The notes below the pieces were generated by a model. It ran no database searches. It was not told the DNA's origin and saw only the letters and a list, made by a program, of their open reading frames with translations. From positions 1-64,000 of the forward strand of contig NZ_POYJ01000016.1 in NCBI RefSeq assembly GCF_002895435.1: a stretch of 64,000 nucleotides of DNA. The letters are read 5' to 3'. Within the stretch, counting starts at the first letter, position 1, and each line of letters begins with the position of its first letter. A program made the position numbers and the translations under genes. Of the stretch, positions 27,666-36,878 are shown one piece after another. This DNA is from Aquimarina sediminis. GTDB lineage: Bacteria; Bacteroidota; Bacteroidia; Flavobacteriales; Flavobacteriaceae.

Positions 27666-28733
27666 TTAAAAGTCAAAACGCAAACCTAACGACACATTGT
27701 TTTGATCAATCTCTGCATTTTTAAAAATTGGAGATAAATCATATTTGATATAAAAGGACATATCCCCAACTCCAACATACCCACTTAATCCATATATCAA
27801 ATCGCTTGTATTATAATCTCTTTTGATTTTATCCTTAACATTATCTCCGTTTTCCTTATACTTTAACTTTTGTCGAGTACTTATGTTTACCCCCGCATAC
27901 CCTCCTAATCCAAGTCTTAAACTATGCGCAGTAGAATACCTTATACTATTCTCGGTTTCGGTTACCTTGGATGAACCAAATTCAAAATGTACCGGAACTA
28001 CAAGATTATCCATCCTGAATTTGGACTTATCCAATTCTACCCTAAATTCTTCTAATAATGTTTGATTTCCGTTTTGAACAAAATACCTATTATCAGTGGG
28101 TTTTAATCCATTAGAAGTATATGAAAGACCGTATTTAACTCTTAAAAAGTTGGTATTTTTGAAAACTCTAGTTTTCCAAGCCCATCCAATTTCAAAAAAC
28201 CTACTTCCGGCGATCTTATAATCAGAATTGTCTAAAGATTGCCCTTCTACAATTGCATTATTAAGCCCAAAGGCCAACACCACATTCGAGGTGGTACGTA
28301 TATCATATTTTACTTCTCTTTCTTTTCCTGTGTTTATCTTTAATCCTAGTAAAACATCTGCATTTTCTTCTGCAGTATTAATCCCGATAAATATTTTAGG
28401 ATCTTCTGTATTTATATTTTCCAATCCATTACGCTCTAACAATTCGATTTTATTGTTGATGATTGCTATTCTATTTTCGATATTAAGTGCATGCTTTTTT
28501 GCTACTGTTTCCTTAAGTTGTTGTGCTTCTTTTTTTGTTATTTCTCTATTAAACAACCTTTCATTAATCTCTTCAACTTTCTTTTTAAGTGCTTTTTTTT
28601 CAACATCTATAACTCTTTCTTTTTGTTCTATAAGCTTCTCTACAGCATCATTTTTATGCTCATTTTGTGCATTTAACAATTGGGTAGAGAGTACCATGGC
28701 TACTAATGTAGCTATCATAACTAATGTTTTCAT
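27666..28733 (-). CDS. Outer-membrane beta-barrel protein with N-terminal coiled coil
   Basis: A 355-residue secreted protein. It has a signal peptide (about 1-22, LLNAQ), a strongly charged helical segment (about 28-100, repeating E/K-rich heptads) likely to form a coiled coil, and then alternating hydrophobic strands to the end, with a terminal Phe (SLGLRFDF) typical of outer-membrane barrels. I do not recognise a named family. It is the third gene of a likely operon after a sigma factor and a single-pass membrane protein. The coiled coil in the periplasm could contact that partner. A function as sensor, effector or target of the sigma factor is an inference. Confidence 0.75.
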   Translation of the reverse strand: MKTLVMIATLVAMVLSTQLLNAQNEHKNDAVEKLIEQKERVIDVEKKALKKKVEEINERLFNREITKKEAQQLKETVAKKHALNIENRIAIINNKIELLERNGLENINTEDPKIFIGINTAEENADVLLGLKINTGKEREVKYDIRTTSNVVLAFGLNNAIVEGQSLDNSDYKIAGSRFFEIGWAWKTRVFKNTNFLRVKYGLSYTSNGLKPTDNRYFVQNGNQTLLEEFRVELDKSKFRMDNLVVPVHFEFGSSKVTETENSIRYSTAHSLRLGLGGYAGVNISTRQKLKYKENGDNVKDKIKRDYNTSDLIYGLSGYVGVGDMSFYIKYDLSPIFKNAEIDQNNVSLGLRFDF

Positions 28734-28815
28734 GTTCTTTTGAGTTTACTGTTTAGCAACCTCTCTCTATTCACAAGAGGGAGAGAGAGATTGCCGATTT
28801 GATTGATGAATAATT

Positions 28816-29637
28816 CTAATTGTCTCGTCTAACAACAGCAGTTTTAACTTTATAAAAACCTGTTTTAAGCGCTTCAAAAACACGTTGTTTGAAAGTTTCA
28901 TCTAGTTCTTCTTCTACATCTTGTAAAAGAGAAGCTGCACTCACTGTATTAGATTTTAGTATTTGTTCTGTTTTGATTTCTCTTTGTGCTGCCAGCAACA
29001 ACTCATTTATCTCTAAATCTGTCACTTGTGCCTGATTTTTTTGCAGCTCTTTAATCTGAGCAACTACCTGAGCAACTTTATTTTCTGTTACCAAAGAATC
29101 AATTGGTAATATGTGATCTTTTATAATTGTTTCTTTATTATTTTCTACAACTTTTACTTCTGTTTTGTTTTCTATAGCCTTTTTTGCAACCATCTCATAG
29201 GTCAAATTATTTTTTACCACGACATTTACCTTCTCCACAATATCATTTTCTTCTTTCTGATTAGACATGATAACACCATTTTTCACAGGATTATCCTCAA
29301 AAGCTTCAAAATGATTTTTCTTGGTCAGTTTTTGTTTTTTATCTGCATCCAGAACTATCTCTACATCTTCTGTCTTTATTATTTCTTTTTTATTATCAAC
29401 CATCTGAGGATTATAGTCTTTTATAGCTGATTTTTCACTTACAACAATAGATGTGATAACTAAAATTCCAACAAAGCTAGCAGCAATAACATACTTCCAT
29501 ATTTTTTTAATTTTCTTTTTTTGGTTTTGAGCATCATCTAATTGAGTCGTTAATCTGCCCCAAGACTCTTTTGAAGGTTCCATAACACGTTGCTCTAGTT
29601 TTTCTTTTACCTTATCTTCAAATTTCAATGGTGCCAT
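28816..29637 (-). CDS. Single-pass membrane protein, candidate anti-sigma factor
   Basis: A 273-residue protein with a cytoplasmic N terminus (1-47), one membrane helix (about 48-66, VIAASFVGILVITSIVV) and a long charged periplasmic region of about 200 residues ending near ALKTGFYKVKTAVVRR. No zinc-binding anti-sigma motif (HxxxCxxC) is visible. Its start lies 20 bases inside the end of the upstream sigma gene, so the two are translationally coupled. That position and the topology are what point to an anti-sigma factor; sequence alone does not prove it. The next gene downstream encodes the outer-membrane barrel. Confidence 0.65.
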   Translation of the reverse strand: MAPLKFEDKVKEKLEQRVMEPSKESWGRLTTQLDDAQNQKKKIKKIWKYVIAASFVGILVITSIVVSEKSAIKDYNPQMVDNKKEIIKTEDVEIVLDADKKQKLTKKNHFEAFEDNPVKNGVIMSNQKEENDIVEKVNVVVKNNLTYEMVAKKAIENKTEVKVVENNKETIIKDHILPIDSLVTENKVAQVVAQIKELQKNQAQVTDLEINELLLAAQREIKTEQILKSNTVSAASLLQDVEEELDETFKQRVFEALKTGFYKVKTAVVRRDN

Positions 29638-30187
29638 TACTCATGTTGTTTTGTTTATTTAACTTTTGCTGTAGCATTCTTCTTGCCTTAAAAAGTTGTG
29701 ATTTTGAAGTGTTTTCAGAAATTTCCAGCATTTTTGCAATCTCTTTATGTTTGTATCCTTCTACAGCGTATAATACAAACACCATCCTATATCCTTCTGG
29801 CAGGCTATCTATCAGTTCCTGAATCTGATCTACTTCTAATTCTATGTTGATATTATTCCAGGACTCTTCTCTGTAACTTGTTACTTCTTCAATAAAAAGA
29901 ATCTGTTTTTCTTTTCTCAAAAATGTAATCGACTCATTAATCATAATTCTCCGTATCCATCCTTCAAAACTTCCCTCAAATTTGAATTTGTTTAAATTTG
30001 TAAAGACTTTCAAAAACCCTCCTAGCATTACTTCTTCTGCGAAGTGAACATCTTTAATGTATCTCCTGCATACACTAAGCATTTTGGGCGCATATTGATT
30101 GTATAACTGATGTTGTGCATCACGATATTGTTTCGCAGCCCGTCGAATAAGTTGAGTTTCGTTTTTATAAAACTGAATAACTTTCAA
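29618..30187 (-). CDS. RNA polymerase sigma factor, ECF type
   Basis: A sigma-70 family factor of about 189 residues with region 2 (YAPKMLSVCRRYIKDVHFAEEVM to FEGWIRRIMINESI) and region 4 (LPEGYRMVFVLYAVEGYKHKEIA, then NTSKSQLFKARRML). No ATG occurs at the N terminus. The frame allows TTG at 30193 or TTG at 30187; the latter gives the family start KVIQFYKNETQLI and is chosen. It heads a three-gene unit with a membrane partner and an outer-membrane barrel, a layout expected for envelope-stress or surface signalling. The target promoters are not apparent here. Confidence 0.88.
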   Translation of the reverse strand: MKVIQFYKNETQLIRRAAKQYRDAQHQLYNQYAPKMLSVCRRYIKDVHFAEEVMLGGFLKVFTNLNKFKFEGSFEGWIRRIMINESITFLRKEKQILFIEEVTSYREESWNNINIELEVDQIQELIDSLPEGYRMVFVLYAVEGYKHKEIAKMLEISENTSKSQLFKARRMLQQKLNKQNNMSNGTIEI

Positions 30188-30335
30188 TAGCAAATTGAAT
30201 TAATTAAACTTTCTATTTACATAGACGAGAATTAAATCAAAAGGGTTGTCTGGTATATGCAAGTTTTTTTCGAGAAGTATTCAATAGAAAACACAAATAC
30301 CTATCAAACCTAATGGCTACAAGTTTTTTTGTCTA

Positions 30336-31313
30336 TTATTTTTTTCTATCAATAACATAATCAACCATCAGCTCTAAAGAAGATTTATAGTCTGAATCCG
30401 GATAATCAGATAAAATAGAAAGAGCTTCATTTTTGAATTGGTGCATTATTTTTATTGCGTACTCCAGTCCTCCGCTTACTCTTACAAAATCTATAACCTC
30501 TTTAACTCTTTTTTTATCCTTGTTATGATTTTTTACAGAATTAATAAGCCACTTCTTTTTTTCTTTAGTACAGTGATTTAATGTATAAATAAGAGGAAGT
30601 GTCATTTTTTGCTCTTTGATATCAATACCCGTTGGTTTTCCGATAGCTGTATCTCCATAATCAAATAAATCATCTTTGATCTGAAAAGCCATACCGATAA
30701 GCTCTCCAAATTTCCTCATCTTTTCTACATTATCAGAACCAGGAGTAACAGAACAAGCTCCTAATCCACAACAAGCTGCTATCAAGGTTGCCGTTTTCTG
30801 GCGTATTATTTCGTAATACACCTCTTCTGTGATATCTAGGTTTCTGGCTTTTTCGATTTGCAGTAACTCTCCTTCGCTCATTTCACGAACAGCCACAGAA
30901 ATTATTTTAAGAAGATCAAAATCACCGTAGTCAATAGATAGCAGTAACCCTTTTGATAATAAGTAATCACCTACTAAAACGGCAATTTTGTTTTTCCAGA
31001 GGGCATTTATAGAAAAAAAGCCTCTTCTTTGATTAGAATCATCTACAACATCATCATGAACAAGAGTGGCAGTATGAATCAGTTCTATAACAGAGGCACC
31101 ACGATAAGTACGTTCATTTACCTCGCCTCCTGATACCATTTTAGAGACCAGAAAGACAAACATAGGCCTCATCTGCTTACCCTTCCTATTTACTATATAA
31201 TGAGTAATTCTATTAAGTAAGGCTACTTTAGAAGTCATCGATTGTGAAAACTTTTGTTCAAAAAGCTCCATCTCATCAATGATTGGTAATTTTATTTGTT
31301 CTACGACTTTCAA
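30336..31313 (-). CDS. Polyprenyl diphosphate synthase
   Basis: A trans-isoprenyl diphosphate synthase of 325 residues that lengthens allylic diphosphates with IPP. Both aspartate-rich motifs are present: DDVVD at 87-91 (first DDxxD, with HDD just before it) and DDLFD in the second half (IKDDLFDYGD). Residues before the first motif are small or hydrophobic (HTATLVHDD), which fits a long-chain product such as the hexa- to octaprenyl side chain of menaquinone, but chain length cannot be read with confidence. It is monocistronic, between the sigma operon and rlmN. Confidence 0.92.
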   Translation of the reverse strand: MKVVEQIKLPIIDEMELFEQKFSQSMTSKVALLNRITHYIVNRKGKQMRPMFVFLVSKMVSGGEVNERTYRGASVIELIHTATLVHDDVVDDSNQRRGFFSINALWKNKIAVLVGDYLLSKGLLLSIDYGDFDLLKIISVAVREMSEGELLQIEKARNLDITEEVYYEIIRQKTATLIAACCGLGACSVTPGSDNVEKMRKFGELIGMAFQIKDDLFDYGDTAIGKPTGIDIKEQKMTLPLIYTLNHCTKEKKKWLINSVKNHNKDKKRVKEVIDFVRVSGGLEYAIKIMHQFKNEALSILSDYPDSDYKSSLELMVDYVIDRKK

Positions 31314-31448
31314 TATACCGTATTTGATTCTGTCTTTTTTATGATTATGCGAATATAATGCAAATAGTTTTTTATTTTAAACAGATCCTTCCATATATAA
31401 ACATATTAACTTCAAATAAACAAACCTTAGGGTTATTTAAAGGTTTAT

Positions 31449-32489
31449 TTAGGACTTATTCGCTAATTGACCACATGCAGCATCTATGTCTTTTCCTCGA
31501 CTACGACGAACATTTACTACAATATTTCTAGATTCTAGTGCACTAATATAATTATCTATTGCCTTATTTGACGCTTGCTGAAATTCTCCATCATCGATTG
31601 GATTATACTCAATAAGATTTATTTTACATGGAACATAAGAACAAAATCTTATTAATGCATCTATATCTTCCTTTCTATCATTAATCCCTTTCCACACGAC
31701 ATATTCATAAGTAATTCTGCTTTTAGTCTTCTCATACCAGTATTCTAAAGATTCTTTTAGGTCCGCAAGAGGAAATGTAGAATTAAAAGGCATAATTGAC
31801 GTACGCACTTCATCTATTGCAGAATGTAATGAAACAGCCAAATTAAACCGAACATCATCATCTGCCATTTTTTTAATCATCTTGGGAACACCAGAAGTAG
31901 ACAAAGTGATTCTTTTTGGAGACATACCCATTCCTTCAGAAGAAGTAATTTTATCAATTGCCTTTATTACATTTTTATAATTCATCAAAGGCTCTCCCAT
32001 CCCCATAAACACTATATTTGATAATGGTCGATTATGATACAATCTACTTTCGTTATCTATAGCTTTGACTTGATCATAAATCTCATCGGGGTTAAGGTTT
32101 CTCATTCTTTTAAGTCTAGCTGTAGCACAAAACTTACAATCCAAACTACACCCTACTTGCGAAGAAATACAAGCTGTGGTTCTTGTTGGTGTAGGGATCA
32201 AAACAGATTCTACAATCAATCCATCATGTAATCTTACTGCATTTTTTATAGTACCGTCTGTACTACGCTGCATTTGATCCACTCGGATATGATTAATTAT
32301 AAAATTTTCCTGAAGCATTCTTCTGGTAGCTAAAGAGATATTTGTCATATCTTCAAAACTATGTGCTCCTTTACTCCATAACCATTCATACACCTGATTA
32401 CCTCTAAATGGTTTATCCCCATTCTCTTCAAAGAAAAATCGTAACTGATCTTTTGTTAATGCTCTTATGTCTTTTTTCTTCACATCCAT
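31449..32489 (-). CDS. rlmN: 23S rRNA/tRNA adenine C2-methyltransferase RlmN
   Basis: Radical-SAM enzyme that methylates C2 of A2503 in 23S rRNA and A37 in some tRNAs. The cluster-binding CxxxCxxC is at C114, C118 and C121 (GCSLDCKFC). The methyl-accepting Cys is C339 in DAACGQLA near the end. VFMGMGEPLMNY and the SLHSA motif are also present. The length is 346 residues. The -7-like element TACTTTTG at 32497-32504 (minus strand) is only 8 bases from the start codon, so the message may have almost no leader. Confidence 0.96.
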   Translation of the reverse strand: MDVKKKDIRALTKDQLRFFFEENGDKPFRGNQVYEWLWSKGAHSFEDMTNISLATRRMLQENFIINHIRVDQMQRSTDGTIKNAVRLHDGLIVESVLIPTPTRTTACISSQVGCSLDCKFCATARLKRMRNLNPDEIYDQVKAIDNESRLYHNRPLSNIVFMGMGEPLMNYKNVIKAIDKITSSEGMGMSPKRITLSTSGVPKMIKKMADDDVRFNLAVSLHSAIDEVRTSIMPFNSTFPLADLKESLEYWYEKTKSRITYEYVVWKGINDRKEDIDALIRFCSYVPCKINLIEYNPIDDGEFQQASNKAIDNYISALESRNIVVNVRRSRGKDIDAACGQLANKS

Positions 32490-32549
32490 ACTTTTGCAAA
32501 AGTAAAAAGATAAAACGGTACTCTGGCAGACATCCCTATTCTTTATTAT

Positions 32550-32597
32550 AACTTAACAAAACCCTCAAAAAATATTTTTTGAGGGTTTTGTTAAGTT
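32550..32597 (-). terminator. 48-bp perfect palindrome, probable terminator
   Basis: The sequence is a perfect 24+24 inverted repeat without spacer (arms AACTTAACAAAACCCTCAAA... and complement). It lies 37 bases past the stop of the gene at 32635 and 60 bases upstream of rlmN. As RNA it folds to a long hairpin with an A/U tip. On the plus strand it ends in a run of T; on the minus strand the run is weaker. Confidence 0.65.
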
Positions 32598-32634
32598 TTT
32601 TCTTTTATAAATCATCAATTTACGGATGATTGTA

Positions 32635-33558
32635 TTATTTCTTTACTCTTTTCCATTCATGAACTCCCCCGCCACCTTTATATTTCACATTAAGAATATC
32701 CTTGTTATCCTCTTCAATCCAAATCTGGCAATCTGAAACTCTACCATTCTTGATATTGGTAAATTTCCCATTCACATATTTATTCCCTTTTAAAACCAAA
32801 TTCTTTAATATTACTAACCCTTCTACATTTTGGTTCTTATCTGCTCCTTGACATTCGTAACAAATAGCATCTCGTTCTGATATACGCAACATCCTTTGTA
32901 TTGTTCCATAAACTTTGTTTTCTATGATATATAACTGAACAATACTAATTGCTACTCCAGTTTTTTTGTCATACGTTTTCCATCTTCCTAATATAGGATT
33001 AGGTTCATAGGACGCCAATAAGCTTTCTTTTAACTCGTCATCAACAGGGTTCTCTCCTAACCAGATCTTAAACAATGCCTTTTTAAATTCCTTGCTATTT
33101 ATGGTTCCCAGCAGATCTTTATTTTTGTACAGGGTAAGTTTTCCTCCTTTAACATAGAGCACTCTAAAAATATCAAACTTATTAATCTGATCGGGGAGAA
33201 AATTTAAAAAATCTCTGATCTGGTTTTCTAACAGATAACTATTACCATCTGTCGCTCTTTCTAAGCCGTTTCTTATAATATCTTTAAACTCCTCATCTGT
33301 TACCGAAGAAGTAATTTTGATAGTAATAGCCATCGTAACATCTTTTTCTGCTACTCTTACACCATCTTCAACTCCATCTACTTCAAAATCTAAATACAGT
33401 GCCATTGCATAGAGTTTTTCTCTTGCTCCTGCACCGTTAAGCATTAATTCTTCTTTATCAAAAACATCAACATCATTAAAGTGAACACCGCCTGCTTTGG
33501 TTTGCGCATAAGAAAAAACAGTGCAAAAAAATGCCGCGTAATAAATTACTTTCTTCAT
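32635..33558 (-). CDS. Exported CHI-like/DUF2147 two-domain protein
   Basis: The frame is open from 33603, but the ATG at 33556-33558 gives a good signal peptide (KKVIYYAAFFCTVFSYAQ), so I start there (307 residues). The N-terminal half resembles the chalcone-isomerase-like exported family: FNDVDVFDKEELMLNGAGAR, then LYAMALYLD and a conserved KITSSVTDEEFKDIIRNGL. The C-terminal half, from about residue 190 (NPILGRWKTYDKKTG), matches DUF2147, including KVYGTIQRML, a CYECQGADKNQ stretch and ILNVKYKGGGG. DUF2147 is a periplasmic lipocalin-like fold. The biochemical role of either half is unknown. A candidate -7 element TAGATTTG lies at 33614-33621. Confidence 0.8.
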   Translation of the reverse strand: MKKVIYYAAFFCTVFSYAQTKAGGVHFNDVDVFDKEELMLNGAGAREKLYAMALYLDFEVDGVEDGVRVAEKDVTMAITIKITSSVTDEEFKDIIRNGLERATDGNSYLLENQIRDFLNFLPDQINKFDIFRVLYVKGGKLTLYKNKDLLGTINSKEFKKALFKIWLGENPVDDELKESLLASYEPNPILGRWKTYDKKTGVAISIVQLYIIENKVYGTIQRMLRISERDAICYECQGADKNQNVEGLVILKNLVLKGNKYVNGKFTNIKNGRVSDCQIWIEEDNKDILNVKYKGGGGVHEWKRVKK

Positions 33559-33793
33559 TCTATAATTAGGTTTAATTCTCTTTTCAAAATTTGGAACACA
33601 CAAAAAAACGATACAAATCTATAAAAAGTACGTTTACTAACCACATATAAGATCTTTTTCGATAAAAATCGTTATTAATCGTTTATAGGTTATTTTGAAC
33701 CAATTATGGTTTTACCGTATTTTTTTGAGGCATCGAAAATAGTGTTTTTTTTGCAAAAAAGGAATTTAACATGCTAATTTCTAGAGCCATACC

Positions 33794-33827
33794 AAAAAAC
33801 CCTACTAAATTCTTACATTAGTAGGGT
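33794..33827 (-). terminator. Intrinsic terminator of queA
   Basis: A 10-bp stem (ACCCTACTAA at 33799-33808 with its complement at 33818-33827) is followed on the minus strand by six T. It begins 25 bases past the queA stop. Confidence 0.85.
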
Positions 33828-33851
33828 ATAAATTATACTTAATTTTGCTCT

Positions 33852-34901
33852 TTAGATGATTAACATTGCATCTCCATAAGAGTAAAATTTATATTTTTCT
33901 TTTACAGCTTCTTCATAAGCTTCTTTCAAAAAATCATGTCCTGCAAATGCAGAAACCATCATTAACAAGGTTGATTTTGGCGTATGAAAATTTGTAATCA
34001 TACAATTTGCAATACTAAAATCATAAGGCGGAAAAATAAATTTATTTGTCCACCCTCTAAACTCATTTAATGTTCTTTCTGATGACACAGAACTTTCAAG
34101 AGCTCTCATTACCGTAGTACCTACTGCACAAATCTTTTGTTTATTTTCAATCCCATTATTAATTACATTAGCAGCATTAGCCGTAACGTATGCCTCTTCA
34201 CTATCCATCTTATGCTTAGATAAATCTTCAACCTCTACTGGATTGAATGTTCCCAAACCTACATGCAGAGTTATCTCCGCAAAATCCACTCCTTTTATCT
34301 CTAATCTTTTCATTAAATGTTTAGAGAAATGAAGTCCCGCGGTTGGAGCAGCTACAGCTCCCTCATTTTTGGCATATATTGTTTGATATCTTTCTTCATC
34401 TTCTGGTTCTGCATCTCTTTTAATATATTTTGGCAAAGGCGTTTCTCCTAAGTCTGTAAGTTTTTGCCTAAATTCATCATAAGAACCATCATACAAAAAA
34501 CGTAAGGTACGCCCCCTAGAAGTAGTATTATCTATTACTTCTGCTACTAAACTTTCATCATCTCCAAAATACAGTTTATTACCGATACGTATCTTTCTTG
34601 CTGGGTCAACTAGAACATCCCATAAGCGTGTTTCAGAATTTAACTCGCGTAACAAAAACACTTCAATTCTAGCTCCTGTTTTTTCTTTGTTTCCATACAA
34701 TCTTGCAGGAAAAACCTTAGTATTATTAACCACCATCACATCATTTGGCTCAAAATAATTTATAAGATCTTTAAATTGCTTATGCTCTATGGTTTGTTCT
34801 TTTCTATTAAGAACCATTAAGCGAGACTCGTCTCTATTTTCAGCTGGATATTCTGCCAACAACTCTTGTGGGAGATTAAAATTGAAATGTGATAGCTTCA
34901 T
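33852..34901 (-). CDS. queA: SAM:tRNA ribosyltransferase-isomerase QueA
   Basis: Transfers and isomerises the ribosyl part of SAM to preQ1 in tRNA, giving epoxyqueuosine. Typical motifs are [24 protein letters not shown] at the N terminus, AAPTAGLHF near residue 188, [11 protein letters not shown] and the C-terminal [18 protein letters not shown]. The length is 349 residues. No other queuosine gene is in the window. It has its own promoter at 34925-34957 and a strong terminator, so it is probably a single-gene unit. Confidence 0.97.
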   Translation of the reverse strand: MKLSHFNFNLPQELLAEYPAENRDESRLMVLNRKEQTIEHKQFKDLINYFEPNDVMVVNNTKVFPARLYGNKEKTGARIEVFLLRELNSETRLWDVLVDPARKIRIGNKLYFGDDESLVAEVIDNTTSRGRTLRFLYDGSYDEFRQKLTDLGETPLPKYIKRDAEPEDEERYQTIYAKNEGAVAAPTAGLHFSKHLMKRLEIKGVDFAEITLHVGLGTFNPVEVEDLSKHKMDSEEAYVTANAANVINNGIENKQKICAVGTTVMRALESSVSSERTLNEFRGWTNKFIFPPYDFSIANCMITNFHTPKSTLLMMVSAFAGHDFLKEAYEEAVKEKYKFYSYGDAMLII

Positions 34902-34924
34902 TCGTATTTATTTTTTTGAAGATG

Positions 34925-34957
34925 CAAATATACAATCTTGCAATAGGGGTTGTCAAG
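34925..34957 (-). promoter_or_regulatory. queA promoter
   Basis: On the minus strand CTTG (34954-34957) is followed after 21 bases by TATATTTG (34925-34932), a good Bacteroidota -33/-7 pair, 24 bases before the queA start codon. Confidence 0.7.
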
Positions 34958-35067
34958 TAAATCGACATATATTTACATATTTAAGAACATGTTCCTCAAT
35001 TGTTAGATAAAAATCCACCTACAAATCCAATTAACAAAAGAGTGTACCTAACAGATGTATCCTCATA

Positions 35068-36294
35068 TTAATCTTCTATCATTTTAAATCCTAATTTTTC
35101 TAAATCAGACCAAAAATCGGGATACGATTTTGAAACAACATTGGCTTCTTCAATATACAATGATGTTCTTAACGCCAGAGGTGCAAATGCCATAGCCATA
35201 CGATGGTCATTATATGTTGAAATAGTAATATCTTTATTTATTTCTTCAGAAGGTTCTAATCGCAGAGTATCTTCAGTTATATGCACTGTTCCTCCTAATT
35301 TTTCGATTTCAGATTTCAACGCTTCAAGACGATCTGTTTCTTTGATTTTTAAAGTATGTAATCCCGTAAGAAAGCATCCAACACCAAGTCCAAAGCATGT
35401 TACAGCTATAGTCTGAGCAATATCTGGAGAATTAGACAAATCCAATCCATCCTTAATAAATTCAGTTGTTTTTGATAATTTTCTTAATGTTATTACATTT
35501 TCACCAAAAATCGTTTCTACTCCAAGGTCTTTATATATCTCTGCGAGAGAAGAGTCTCCTTGATAACTCTCTTTTTTATAGCTTCCAATAGTAATAGTTG
35601 TATTATGTGATAGTGCTACAATACTATAAAAGTATGACACTGAGCTCCAATCTGATTCTACGACTATATTTTTTGAAAGAGCTTTTTTATGAGTTCCAAT
35701 AGTAATTTTATTATCATTAAAACTGCCTTGAATCCCTACATCACTAAGCAGGCTTAAGGTCATATTAATATAAGGCACCGAAGTTACCTTACCTTCTAAC
35801 AAAATCTCTAGTCCTTCTGGCAAAGAGGAAGCTATTAACATTAAGGCAGAAATATATTGACTACTTACATTGGCTTGTAAAGAAACACTATGAATCTCAG
35901 GTTTTTTACCTTGAATTCTTATTGGAGGATATCCATGCTCATTTTCATAACTAATTTCACAACCTAACTGTTTCAATGCTTCAACCAATATCTTAATTGG
36001 TCTTTCTTTCATTCTTTTACTACCGGTAAGTACAGTTTCTCTACCTTCTTTAACAGCAAAATACGCTGTAAGAAATCGCATTGCAGTACCAGCATGATGA
36101 ATATCCACTATAGTTTCATCACTTTGCAATGCTTTTTGCATCAGTTCCGAATCATCACTATTGGATATATTGTCTATGCTTATACTCGGATAAAGTGCCT
36201 GAAGTATCAGCAATCTGTTTGTCTCACTCTTTGATCCAGTAATTTGTAATGTACTGTTTTTTACATTCGAAATATGCTCTAATTTCAAATTCAT
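35068..36294 (-). CDS. aroA: 3-phosphoshikimate 1-carboxyvinyltransferase AroA
   Basis: EPSP synthase of the shikimate pathway. It has the N-terminal KSETNRLLILQAL, the phosphate-binding DIHHAGTAMRFLTAYFA, RMKERPIKILVEALKQLG, and the C-terminal DHRMAMAFAPLAL. At 408 residues it is slightly shorter than the E. coli protein, as is common in Flavobacteriaceae. It is the last gene of a tight run dtd-DUF3857-DUF3857-MazG-membrane protein-aroA and is one base from the small membrane protein gene. It sits away from the aromatic operon at 43-47 kb that supplies and uses its pathway. Confidence 0.96.
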   Translation of the reverse strand: MNLKLEHISNVKNSTLQITGSKSETNRLLILQALYPSISIDNISNSDDSELMQKALQSDETIVDIHHAGTAMRFLTAYFAVKEGRETVLTGSKRMKERPIKILVEALKQLGCEISYENEHGYPPIRIQGKKPEIHSVSLQANVSSQYISALMLIASSLPEGLEILLEGKVTSVPYINMTLSLLSDVGIQGSFNDNKITIGTHKKALSKNIVVESDWSSVSYFYSIVALSHNTTITIGSYKKESYQGDSSLAEIYKDLGVETIFGENVITLRKLSKTTEFIKDGLDLSNSPDIAQTIAVTCFGLGVGCFLTGLHTLKIKETDRLEALKSEIEKLGGTVHITEDTLRLEPSEEINKDITISTYNDHRMAMAFAPLALRTSLYIEEANVVSKSYPDFWSDLEKLGFKMIED

Positions 36295-36295
36295 G

Positions 36296-36550
36296 CTATC
36301 GATTTGATTTTCGTTTTCTTAATTCAAAATAATACCCCATAATCATACCATATACTAATCCACCAACAATTCGTGACAATAGATAACGCATCCATTGTTG
36401 ATTTTCAATTCTTTCTTTTATAAAAACATCCCAGGTTTGAACACCATATTGCATGAAATACTCGATAACACTAAAAATGATTATAAAACCTAATCCTACA
36501 AAACATACAGAAATCCAGTATTTTTTTGATGAAAGTATTGTGGCTATCAT
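36296..36550 (-). CDS. Small two-helix membrane protein
   Basis: An 84-residue protein with two hydrophobic segments (about 11-32 and 57-74) and a basic C terminus (YYFELRKRKSNR). I do not recognise a family. Its start overlaps the end of the MazG-like gene by 4 bases and it stops one base before aroA, so it is surely co-translated or co-transcribed with them. The positive-inside rule suggests that both ends face the cytoplasm. Confidence 0.65.
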   Translation of the reverse strand: MIATILSSKKYWISVCFVGLGFIIIFSVIEYFMQYGVQTWDVFIKERIENQQWMRYLLSRIVGGLVYGMIMGYYFELRKRKSNR

Positions 36551-36876
36551 TTTTTTAATTTTTCATTATTATGGTGACGATCGTGATCTCTTTTTGTCTT
36601 AATATCTAATTTATTATTAAAAGCCTCTTCGAGATTAACTCCTGTTTGATTAGCCAGACATAGTACTACAAATAAGACATCTGCTAATTCTTCTCCCAGG
36701 TCTTTATTTTTATCACTTTCTTTTTCACTTTGCTCTCCATATCGTCTAGCGATAATCCTGGCAACTTCACCTACTTCTTCTGTAAGTTGTGCCATATTAG
36801 TAAGTTCATTAAAGTATCTAACTCCGTGATTTTTTATCCATTCATCTACGGCTTCTTGTGCATTTTTGATATTCAT
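36547..36876 (-). CDS. MazG-like nucleotide pyrophosphohydrolase
   Basis: A 109-residue all-alpha NTP pyrophosphohydrolase. The metal-binding EExxE motif is seen in LTEEVGEVARII (residues near 31-35) and the second acidic motif in DLGEELADVLF. Short single-domain relatives hydrolyse nucleoside triphosphates, including damaged or non-canonical ones, to monophosphates. The His-rich C terminus (DHDRHH) is typical of the flavobacterial group. It lies 2 bases after the DUF3857 gene and overlaps the small membrane protein gene by 4 bases. The exact substrate is not known. Confidence 0.88.
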   Translation of the reverse strand: MNIKNAQEAVDEWIKNHGVRYFNELTNMAQLTEEVGEVARIIARRYGEQSEKESDKNKDLGEELADVLFVVLCLANQTGVNLEEAFNNKLDIKTKRDHDRHHNNEKLKK

Positions 36877-36878
36877 TA

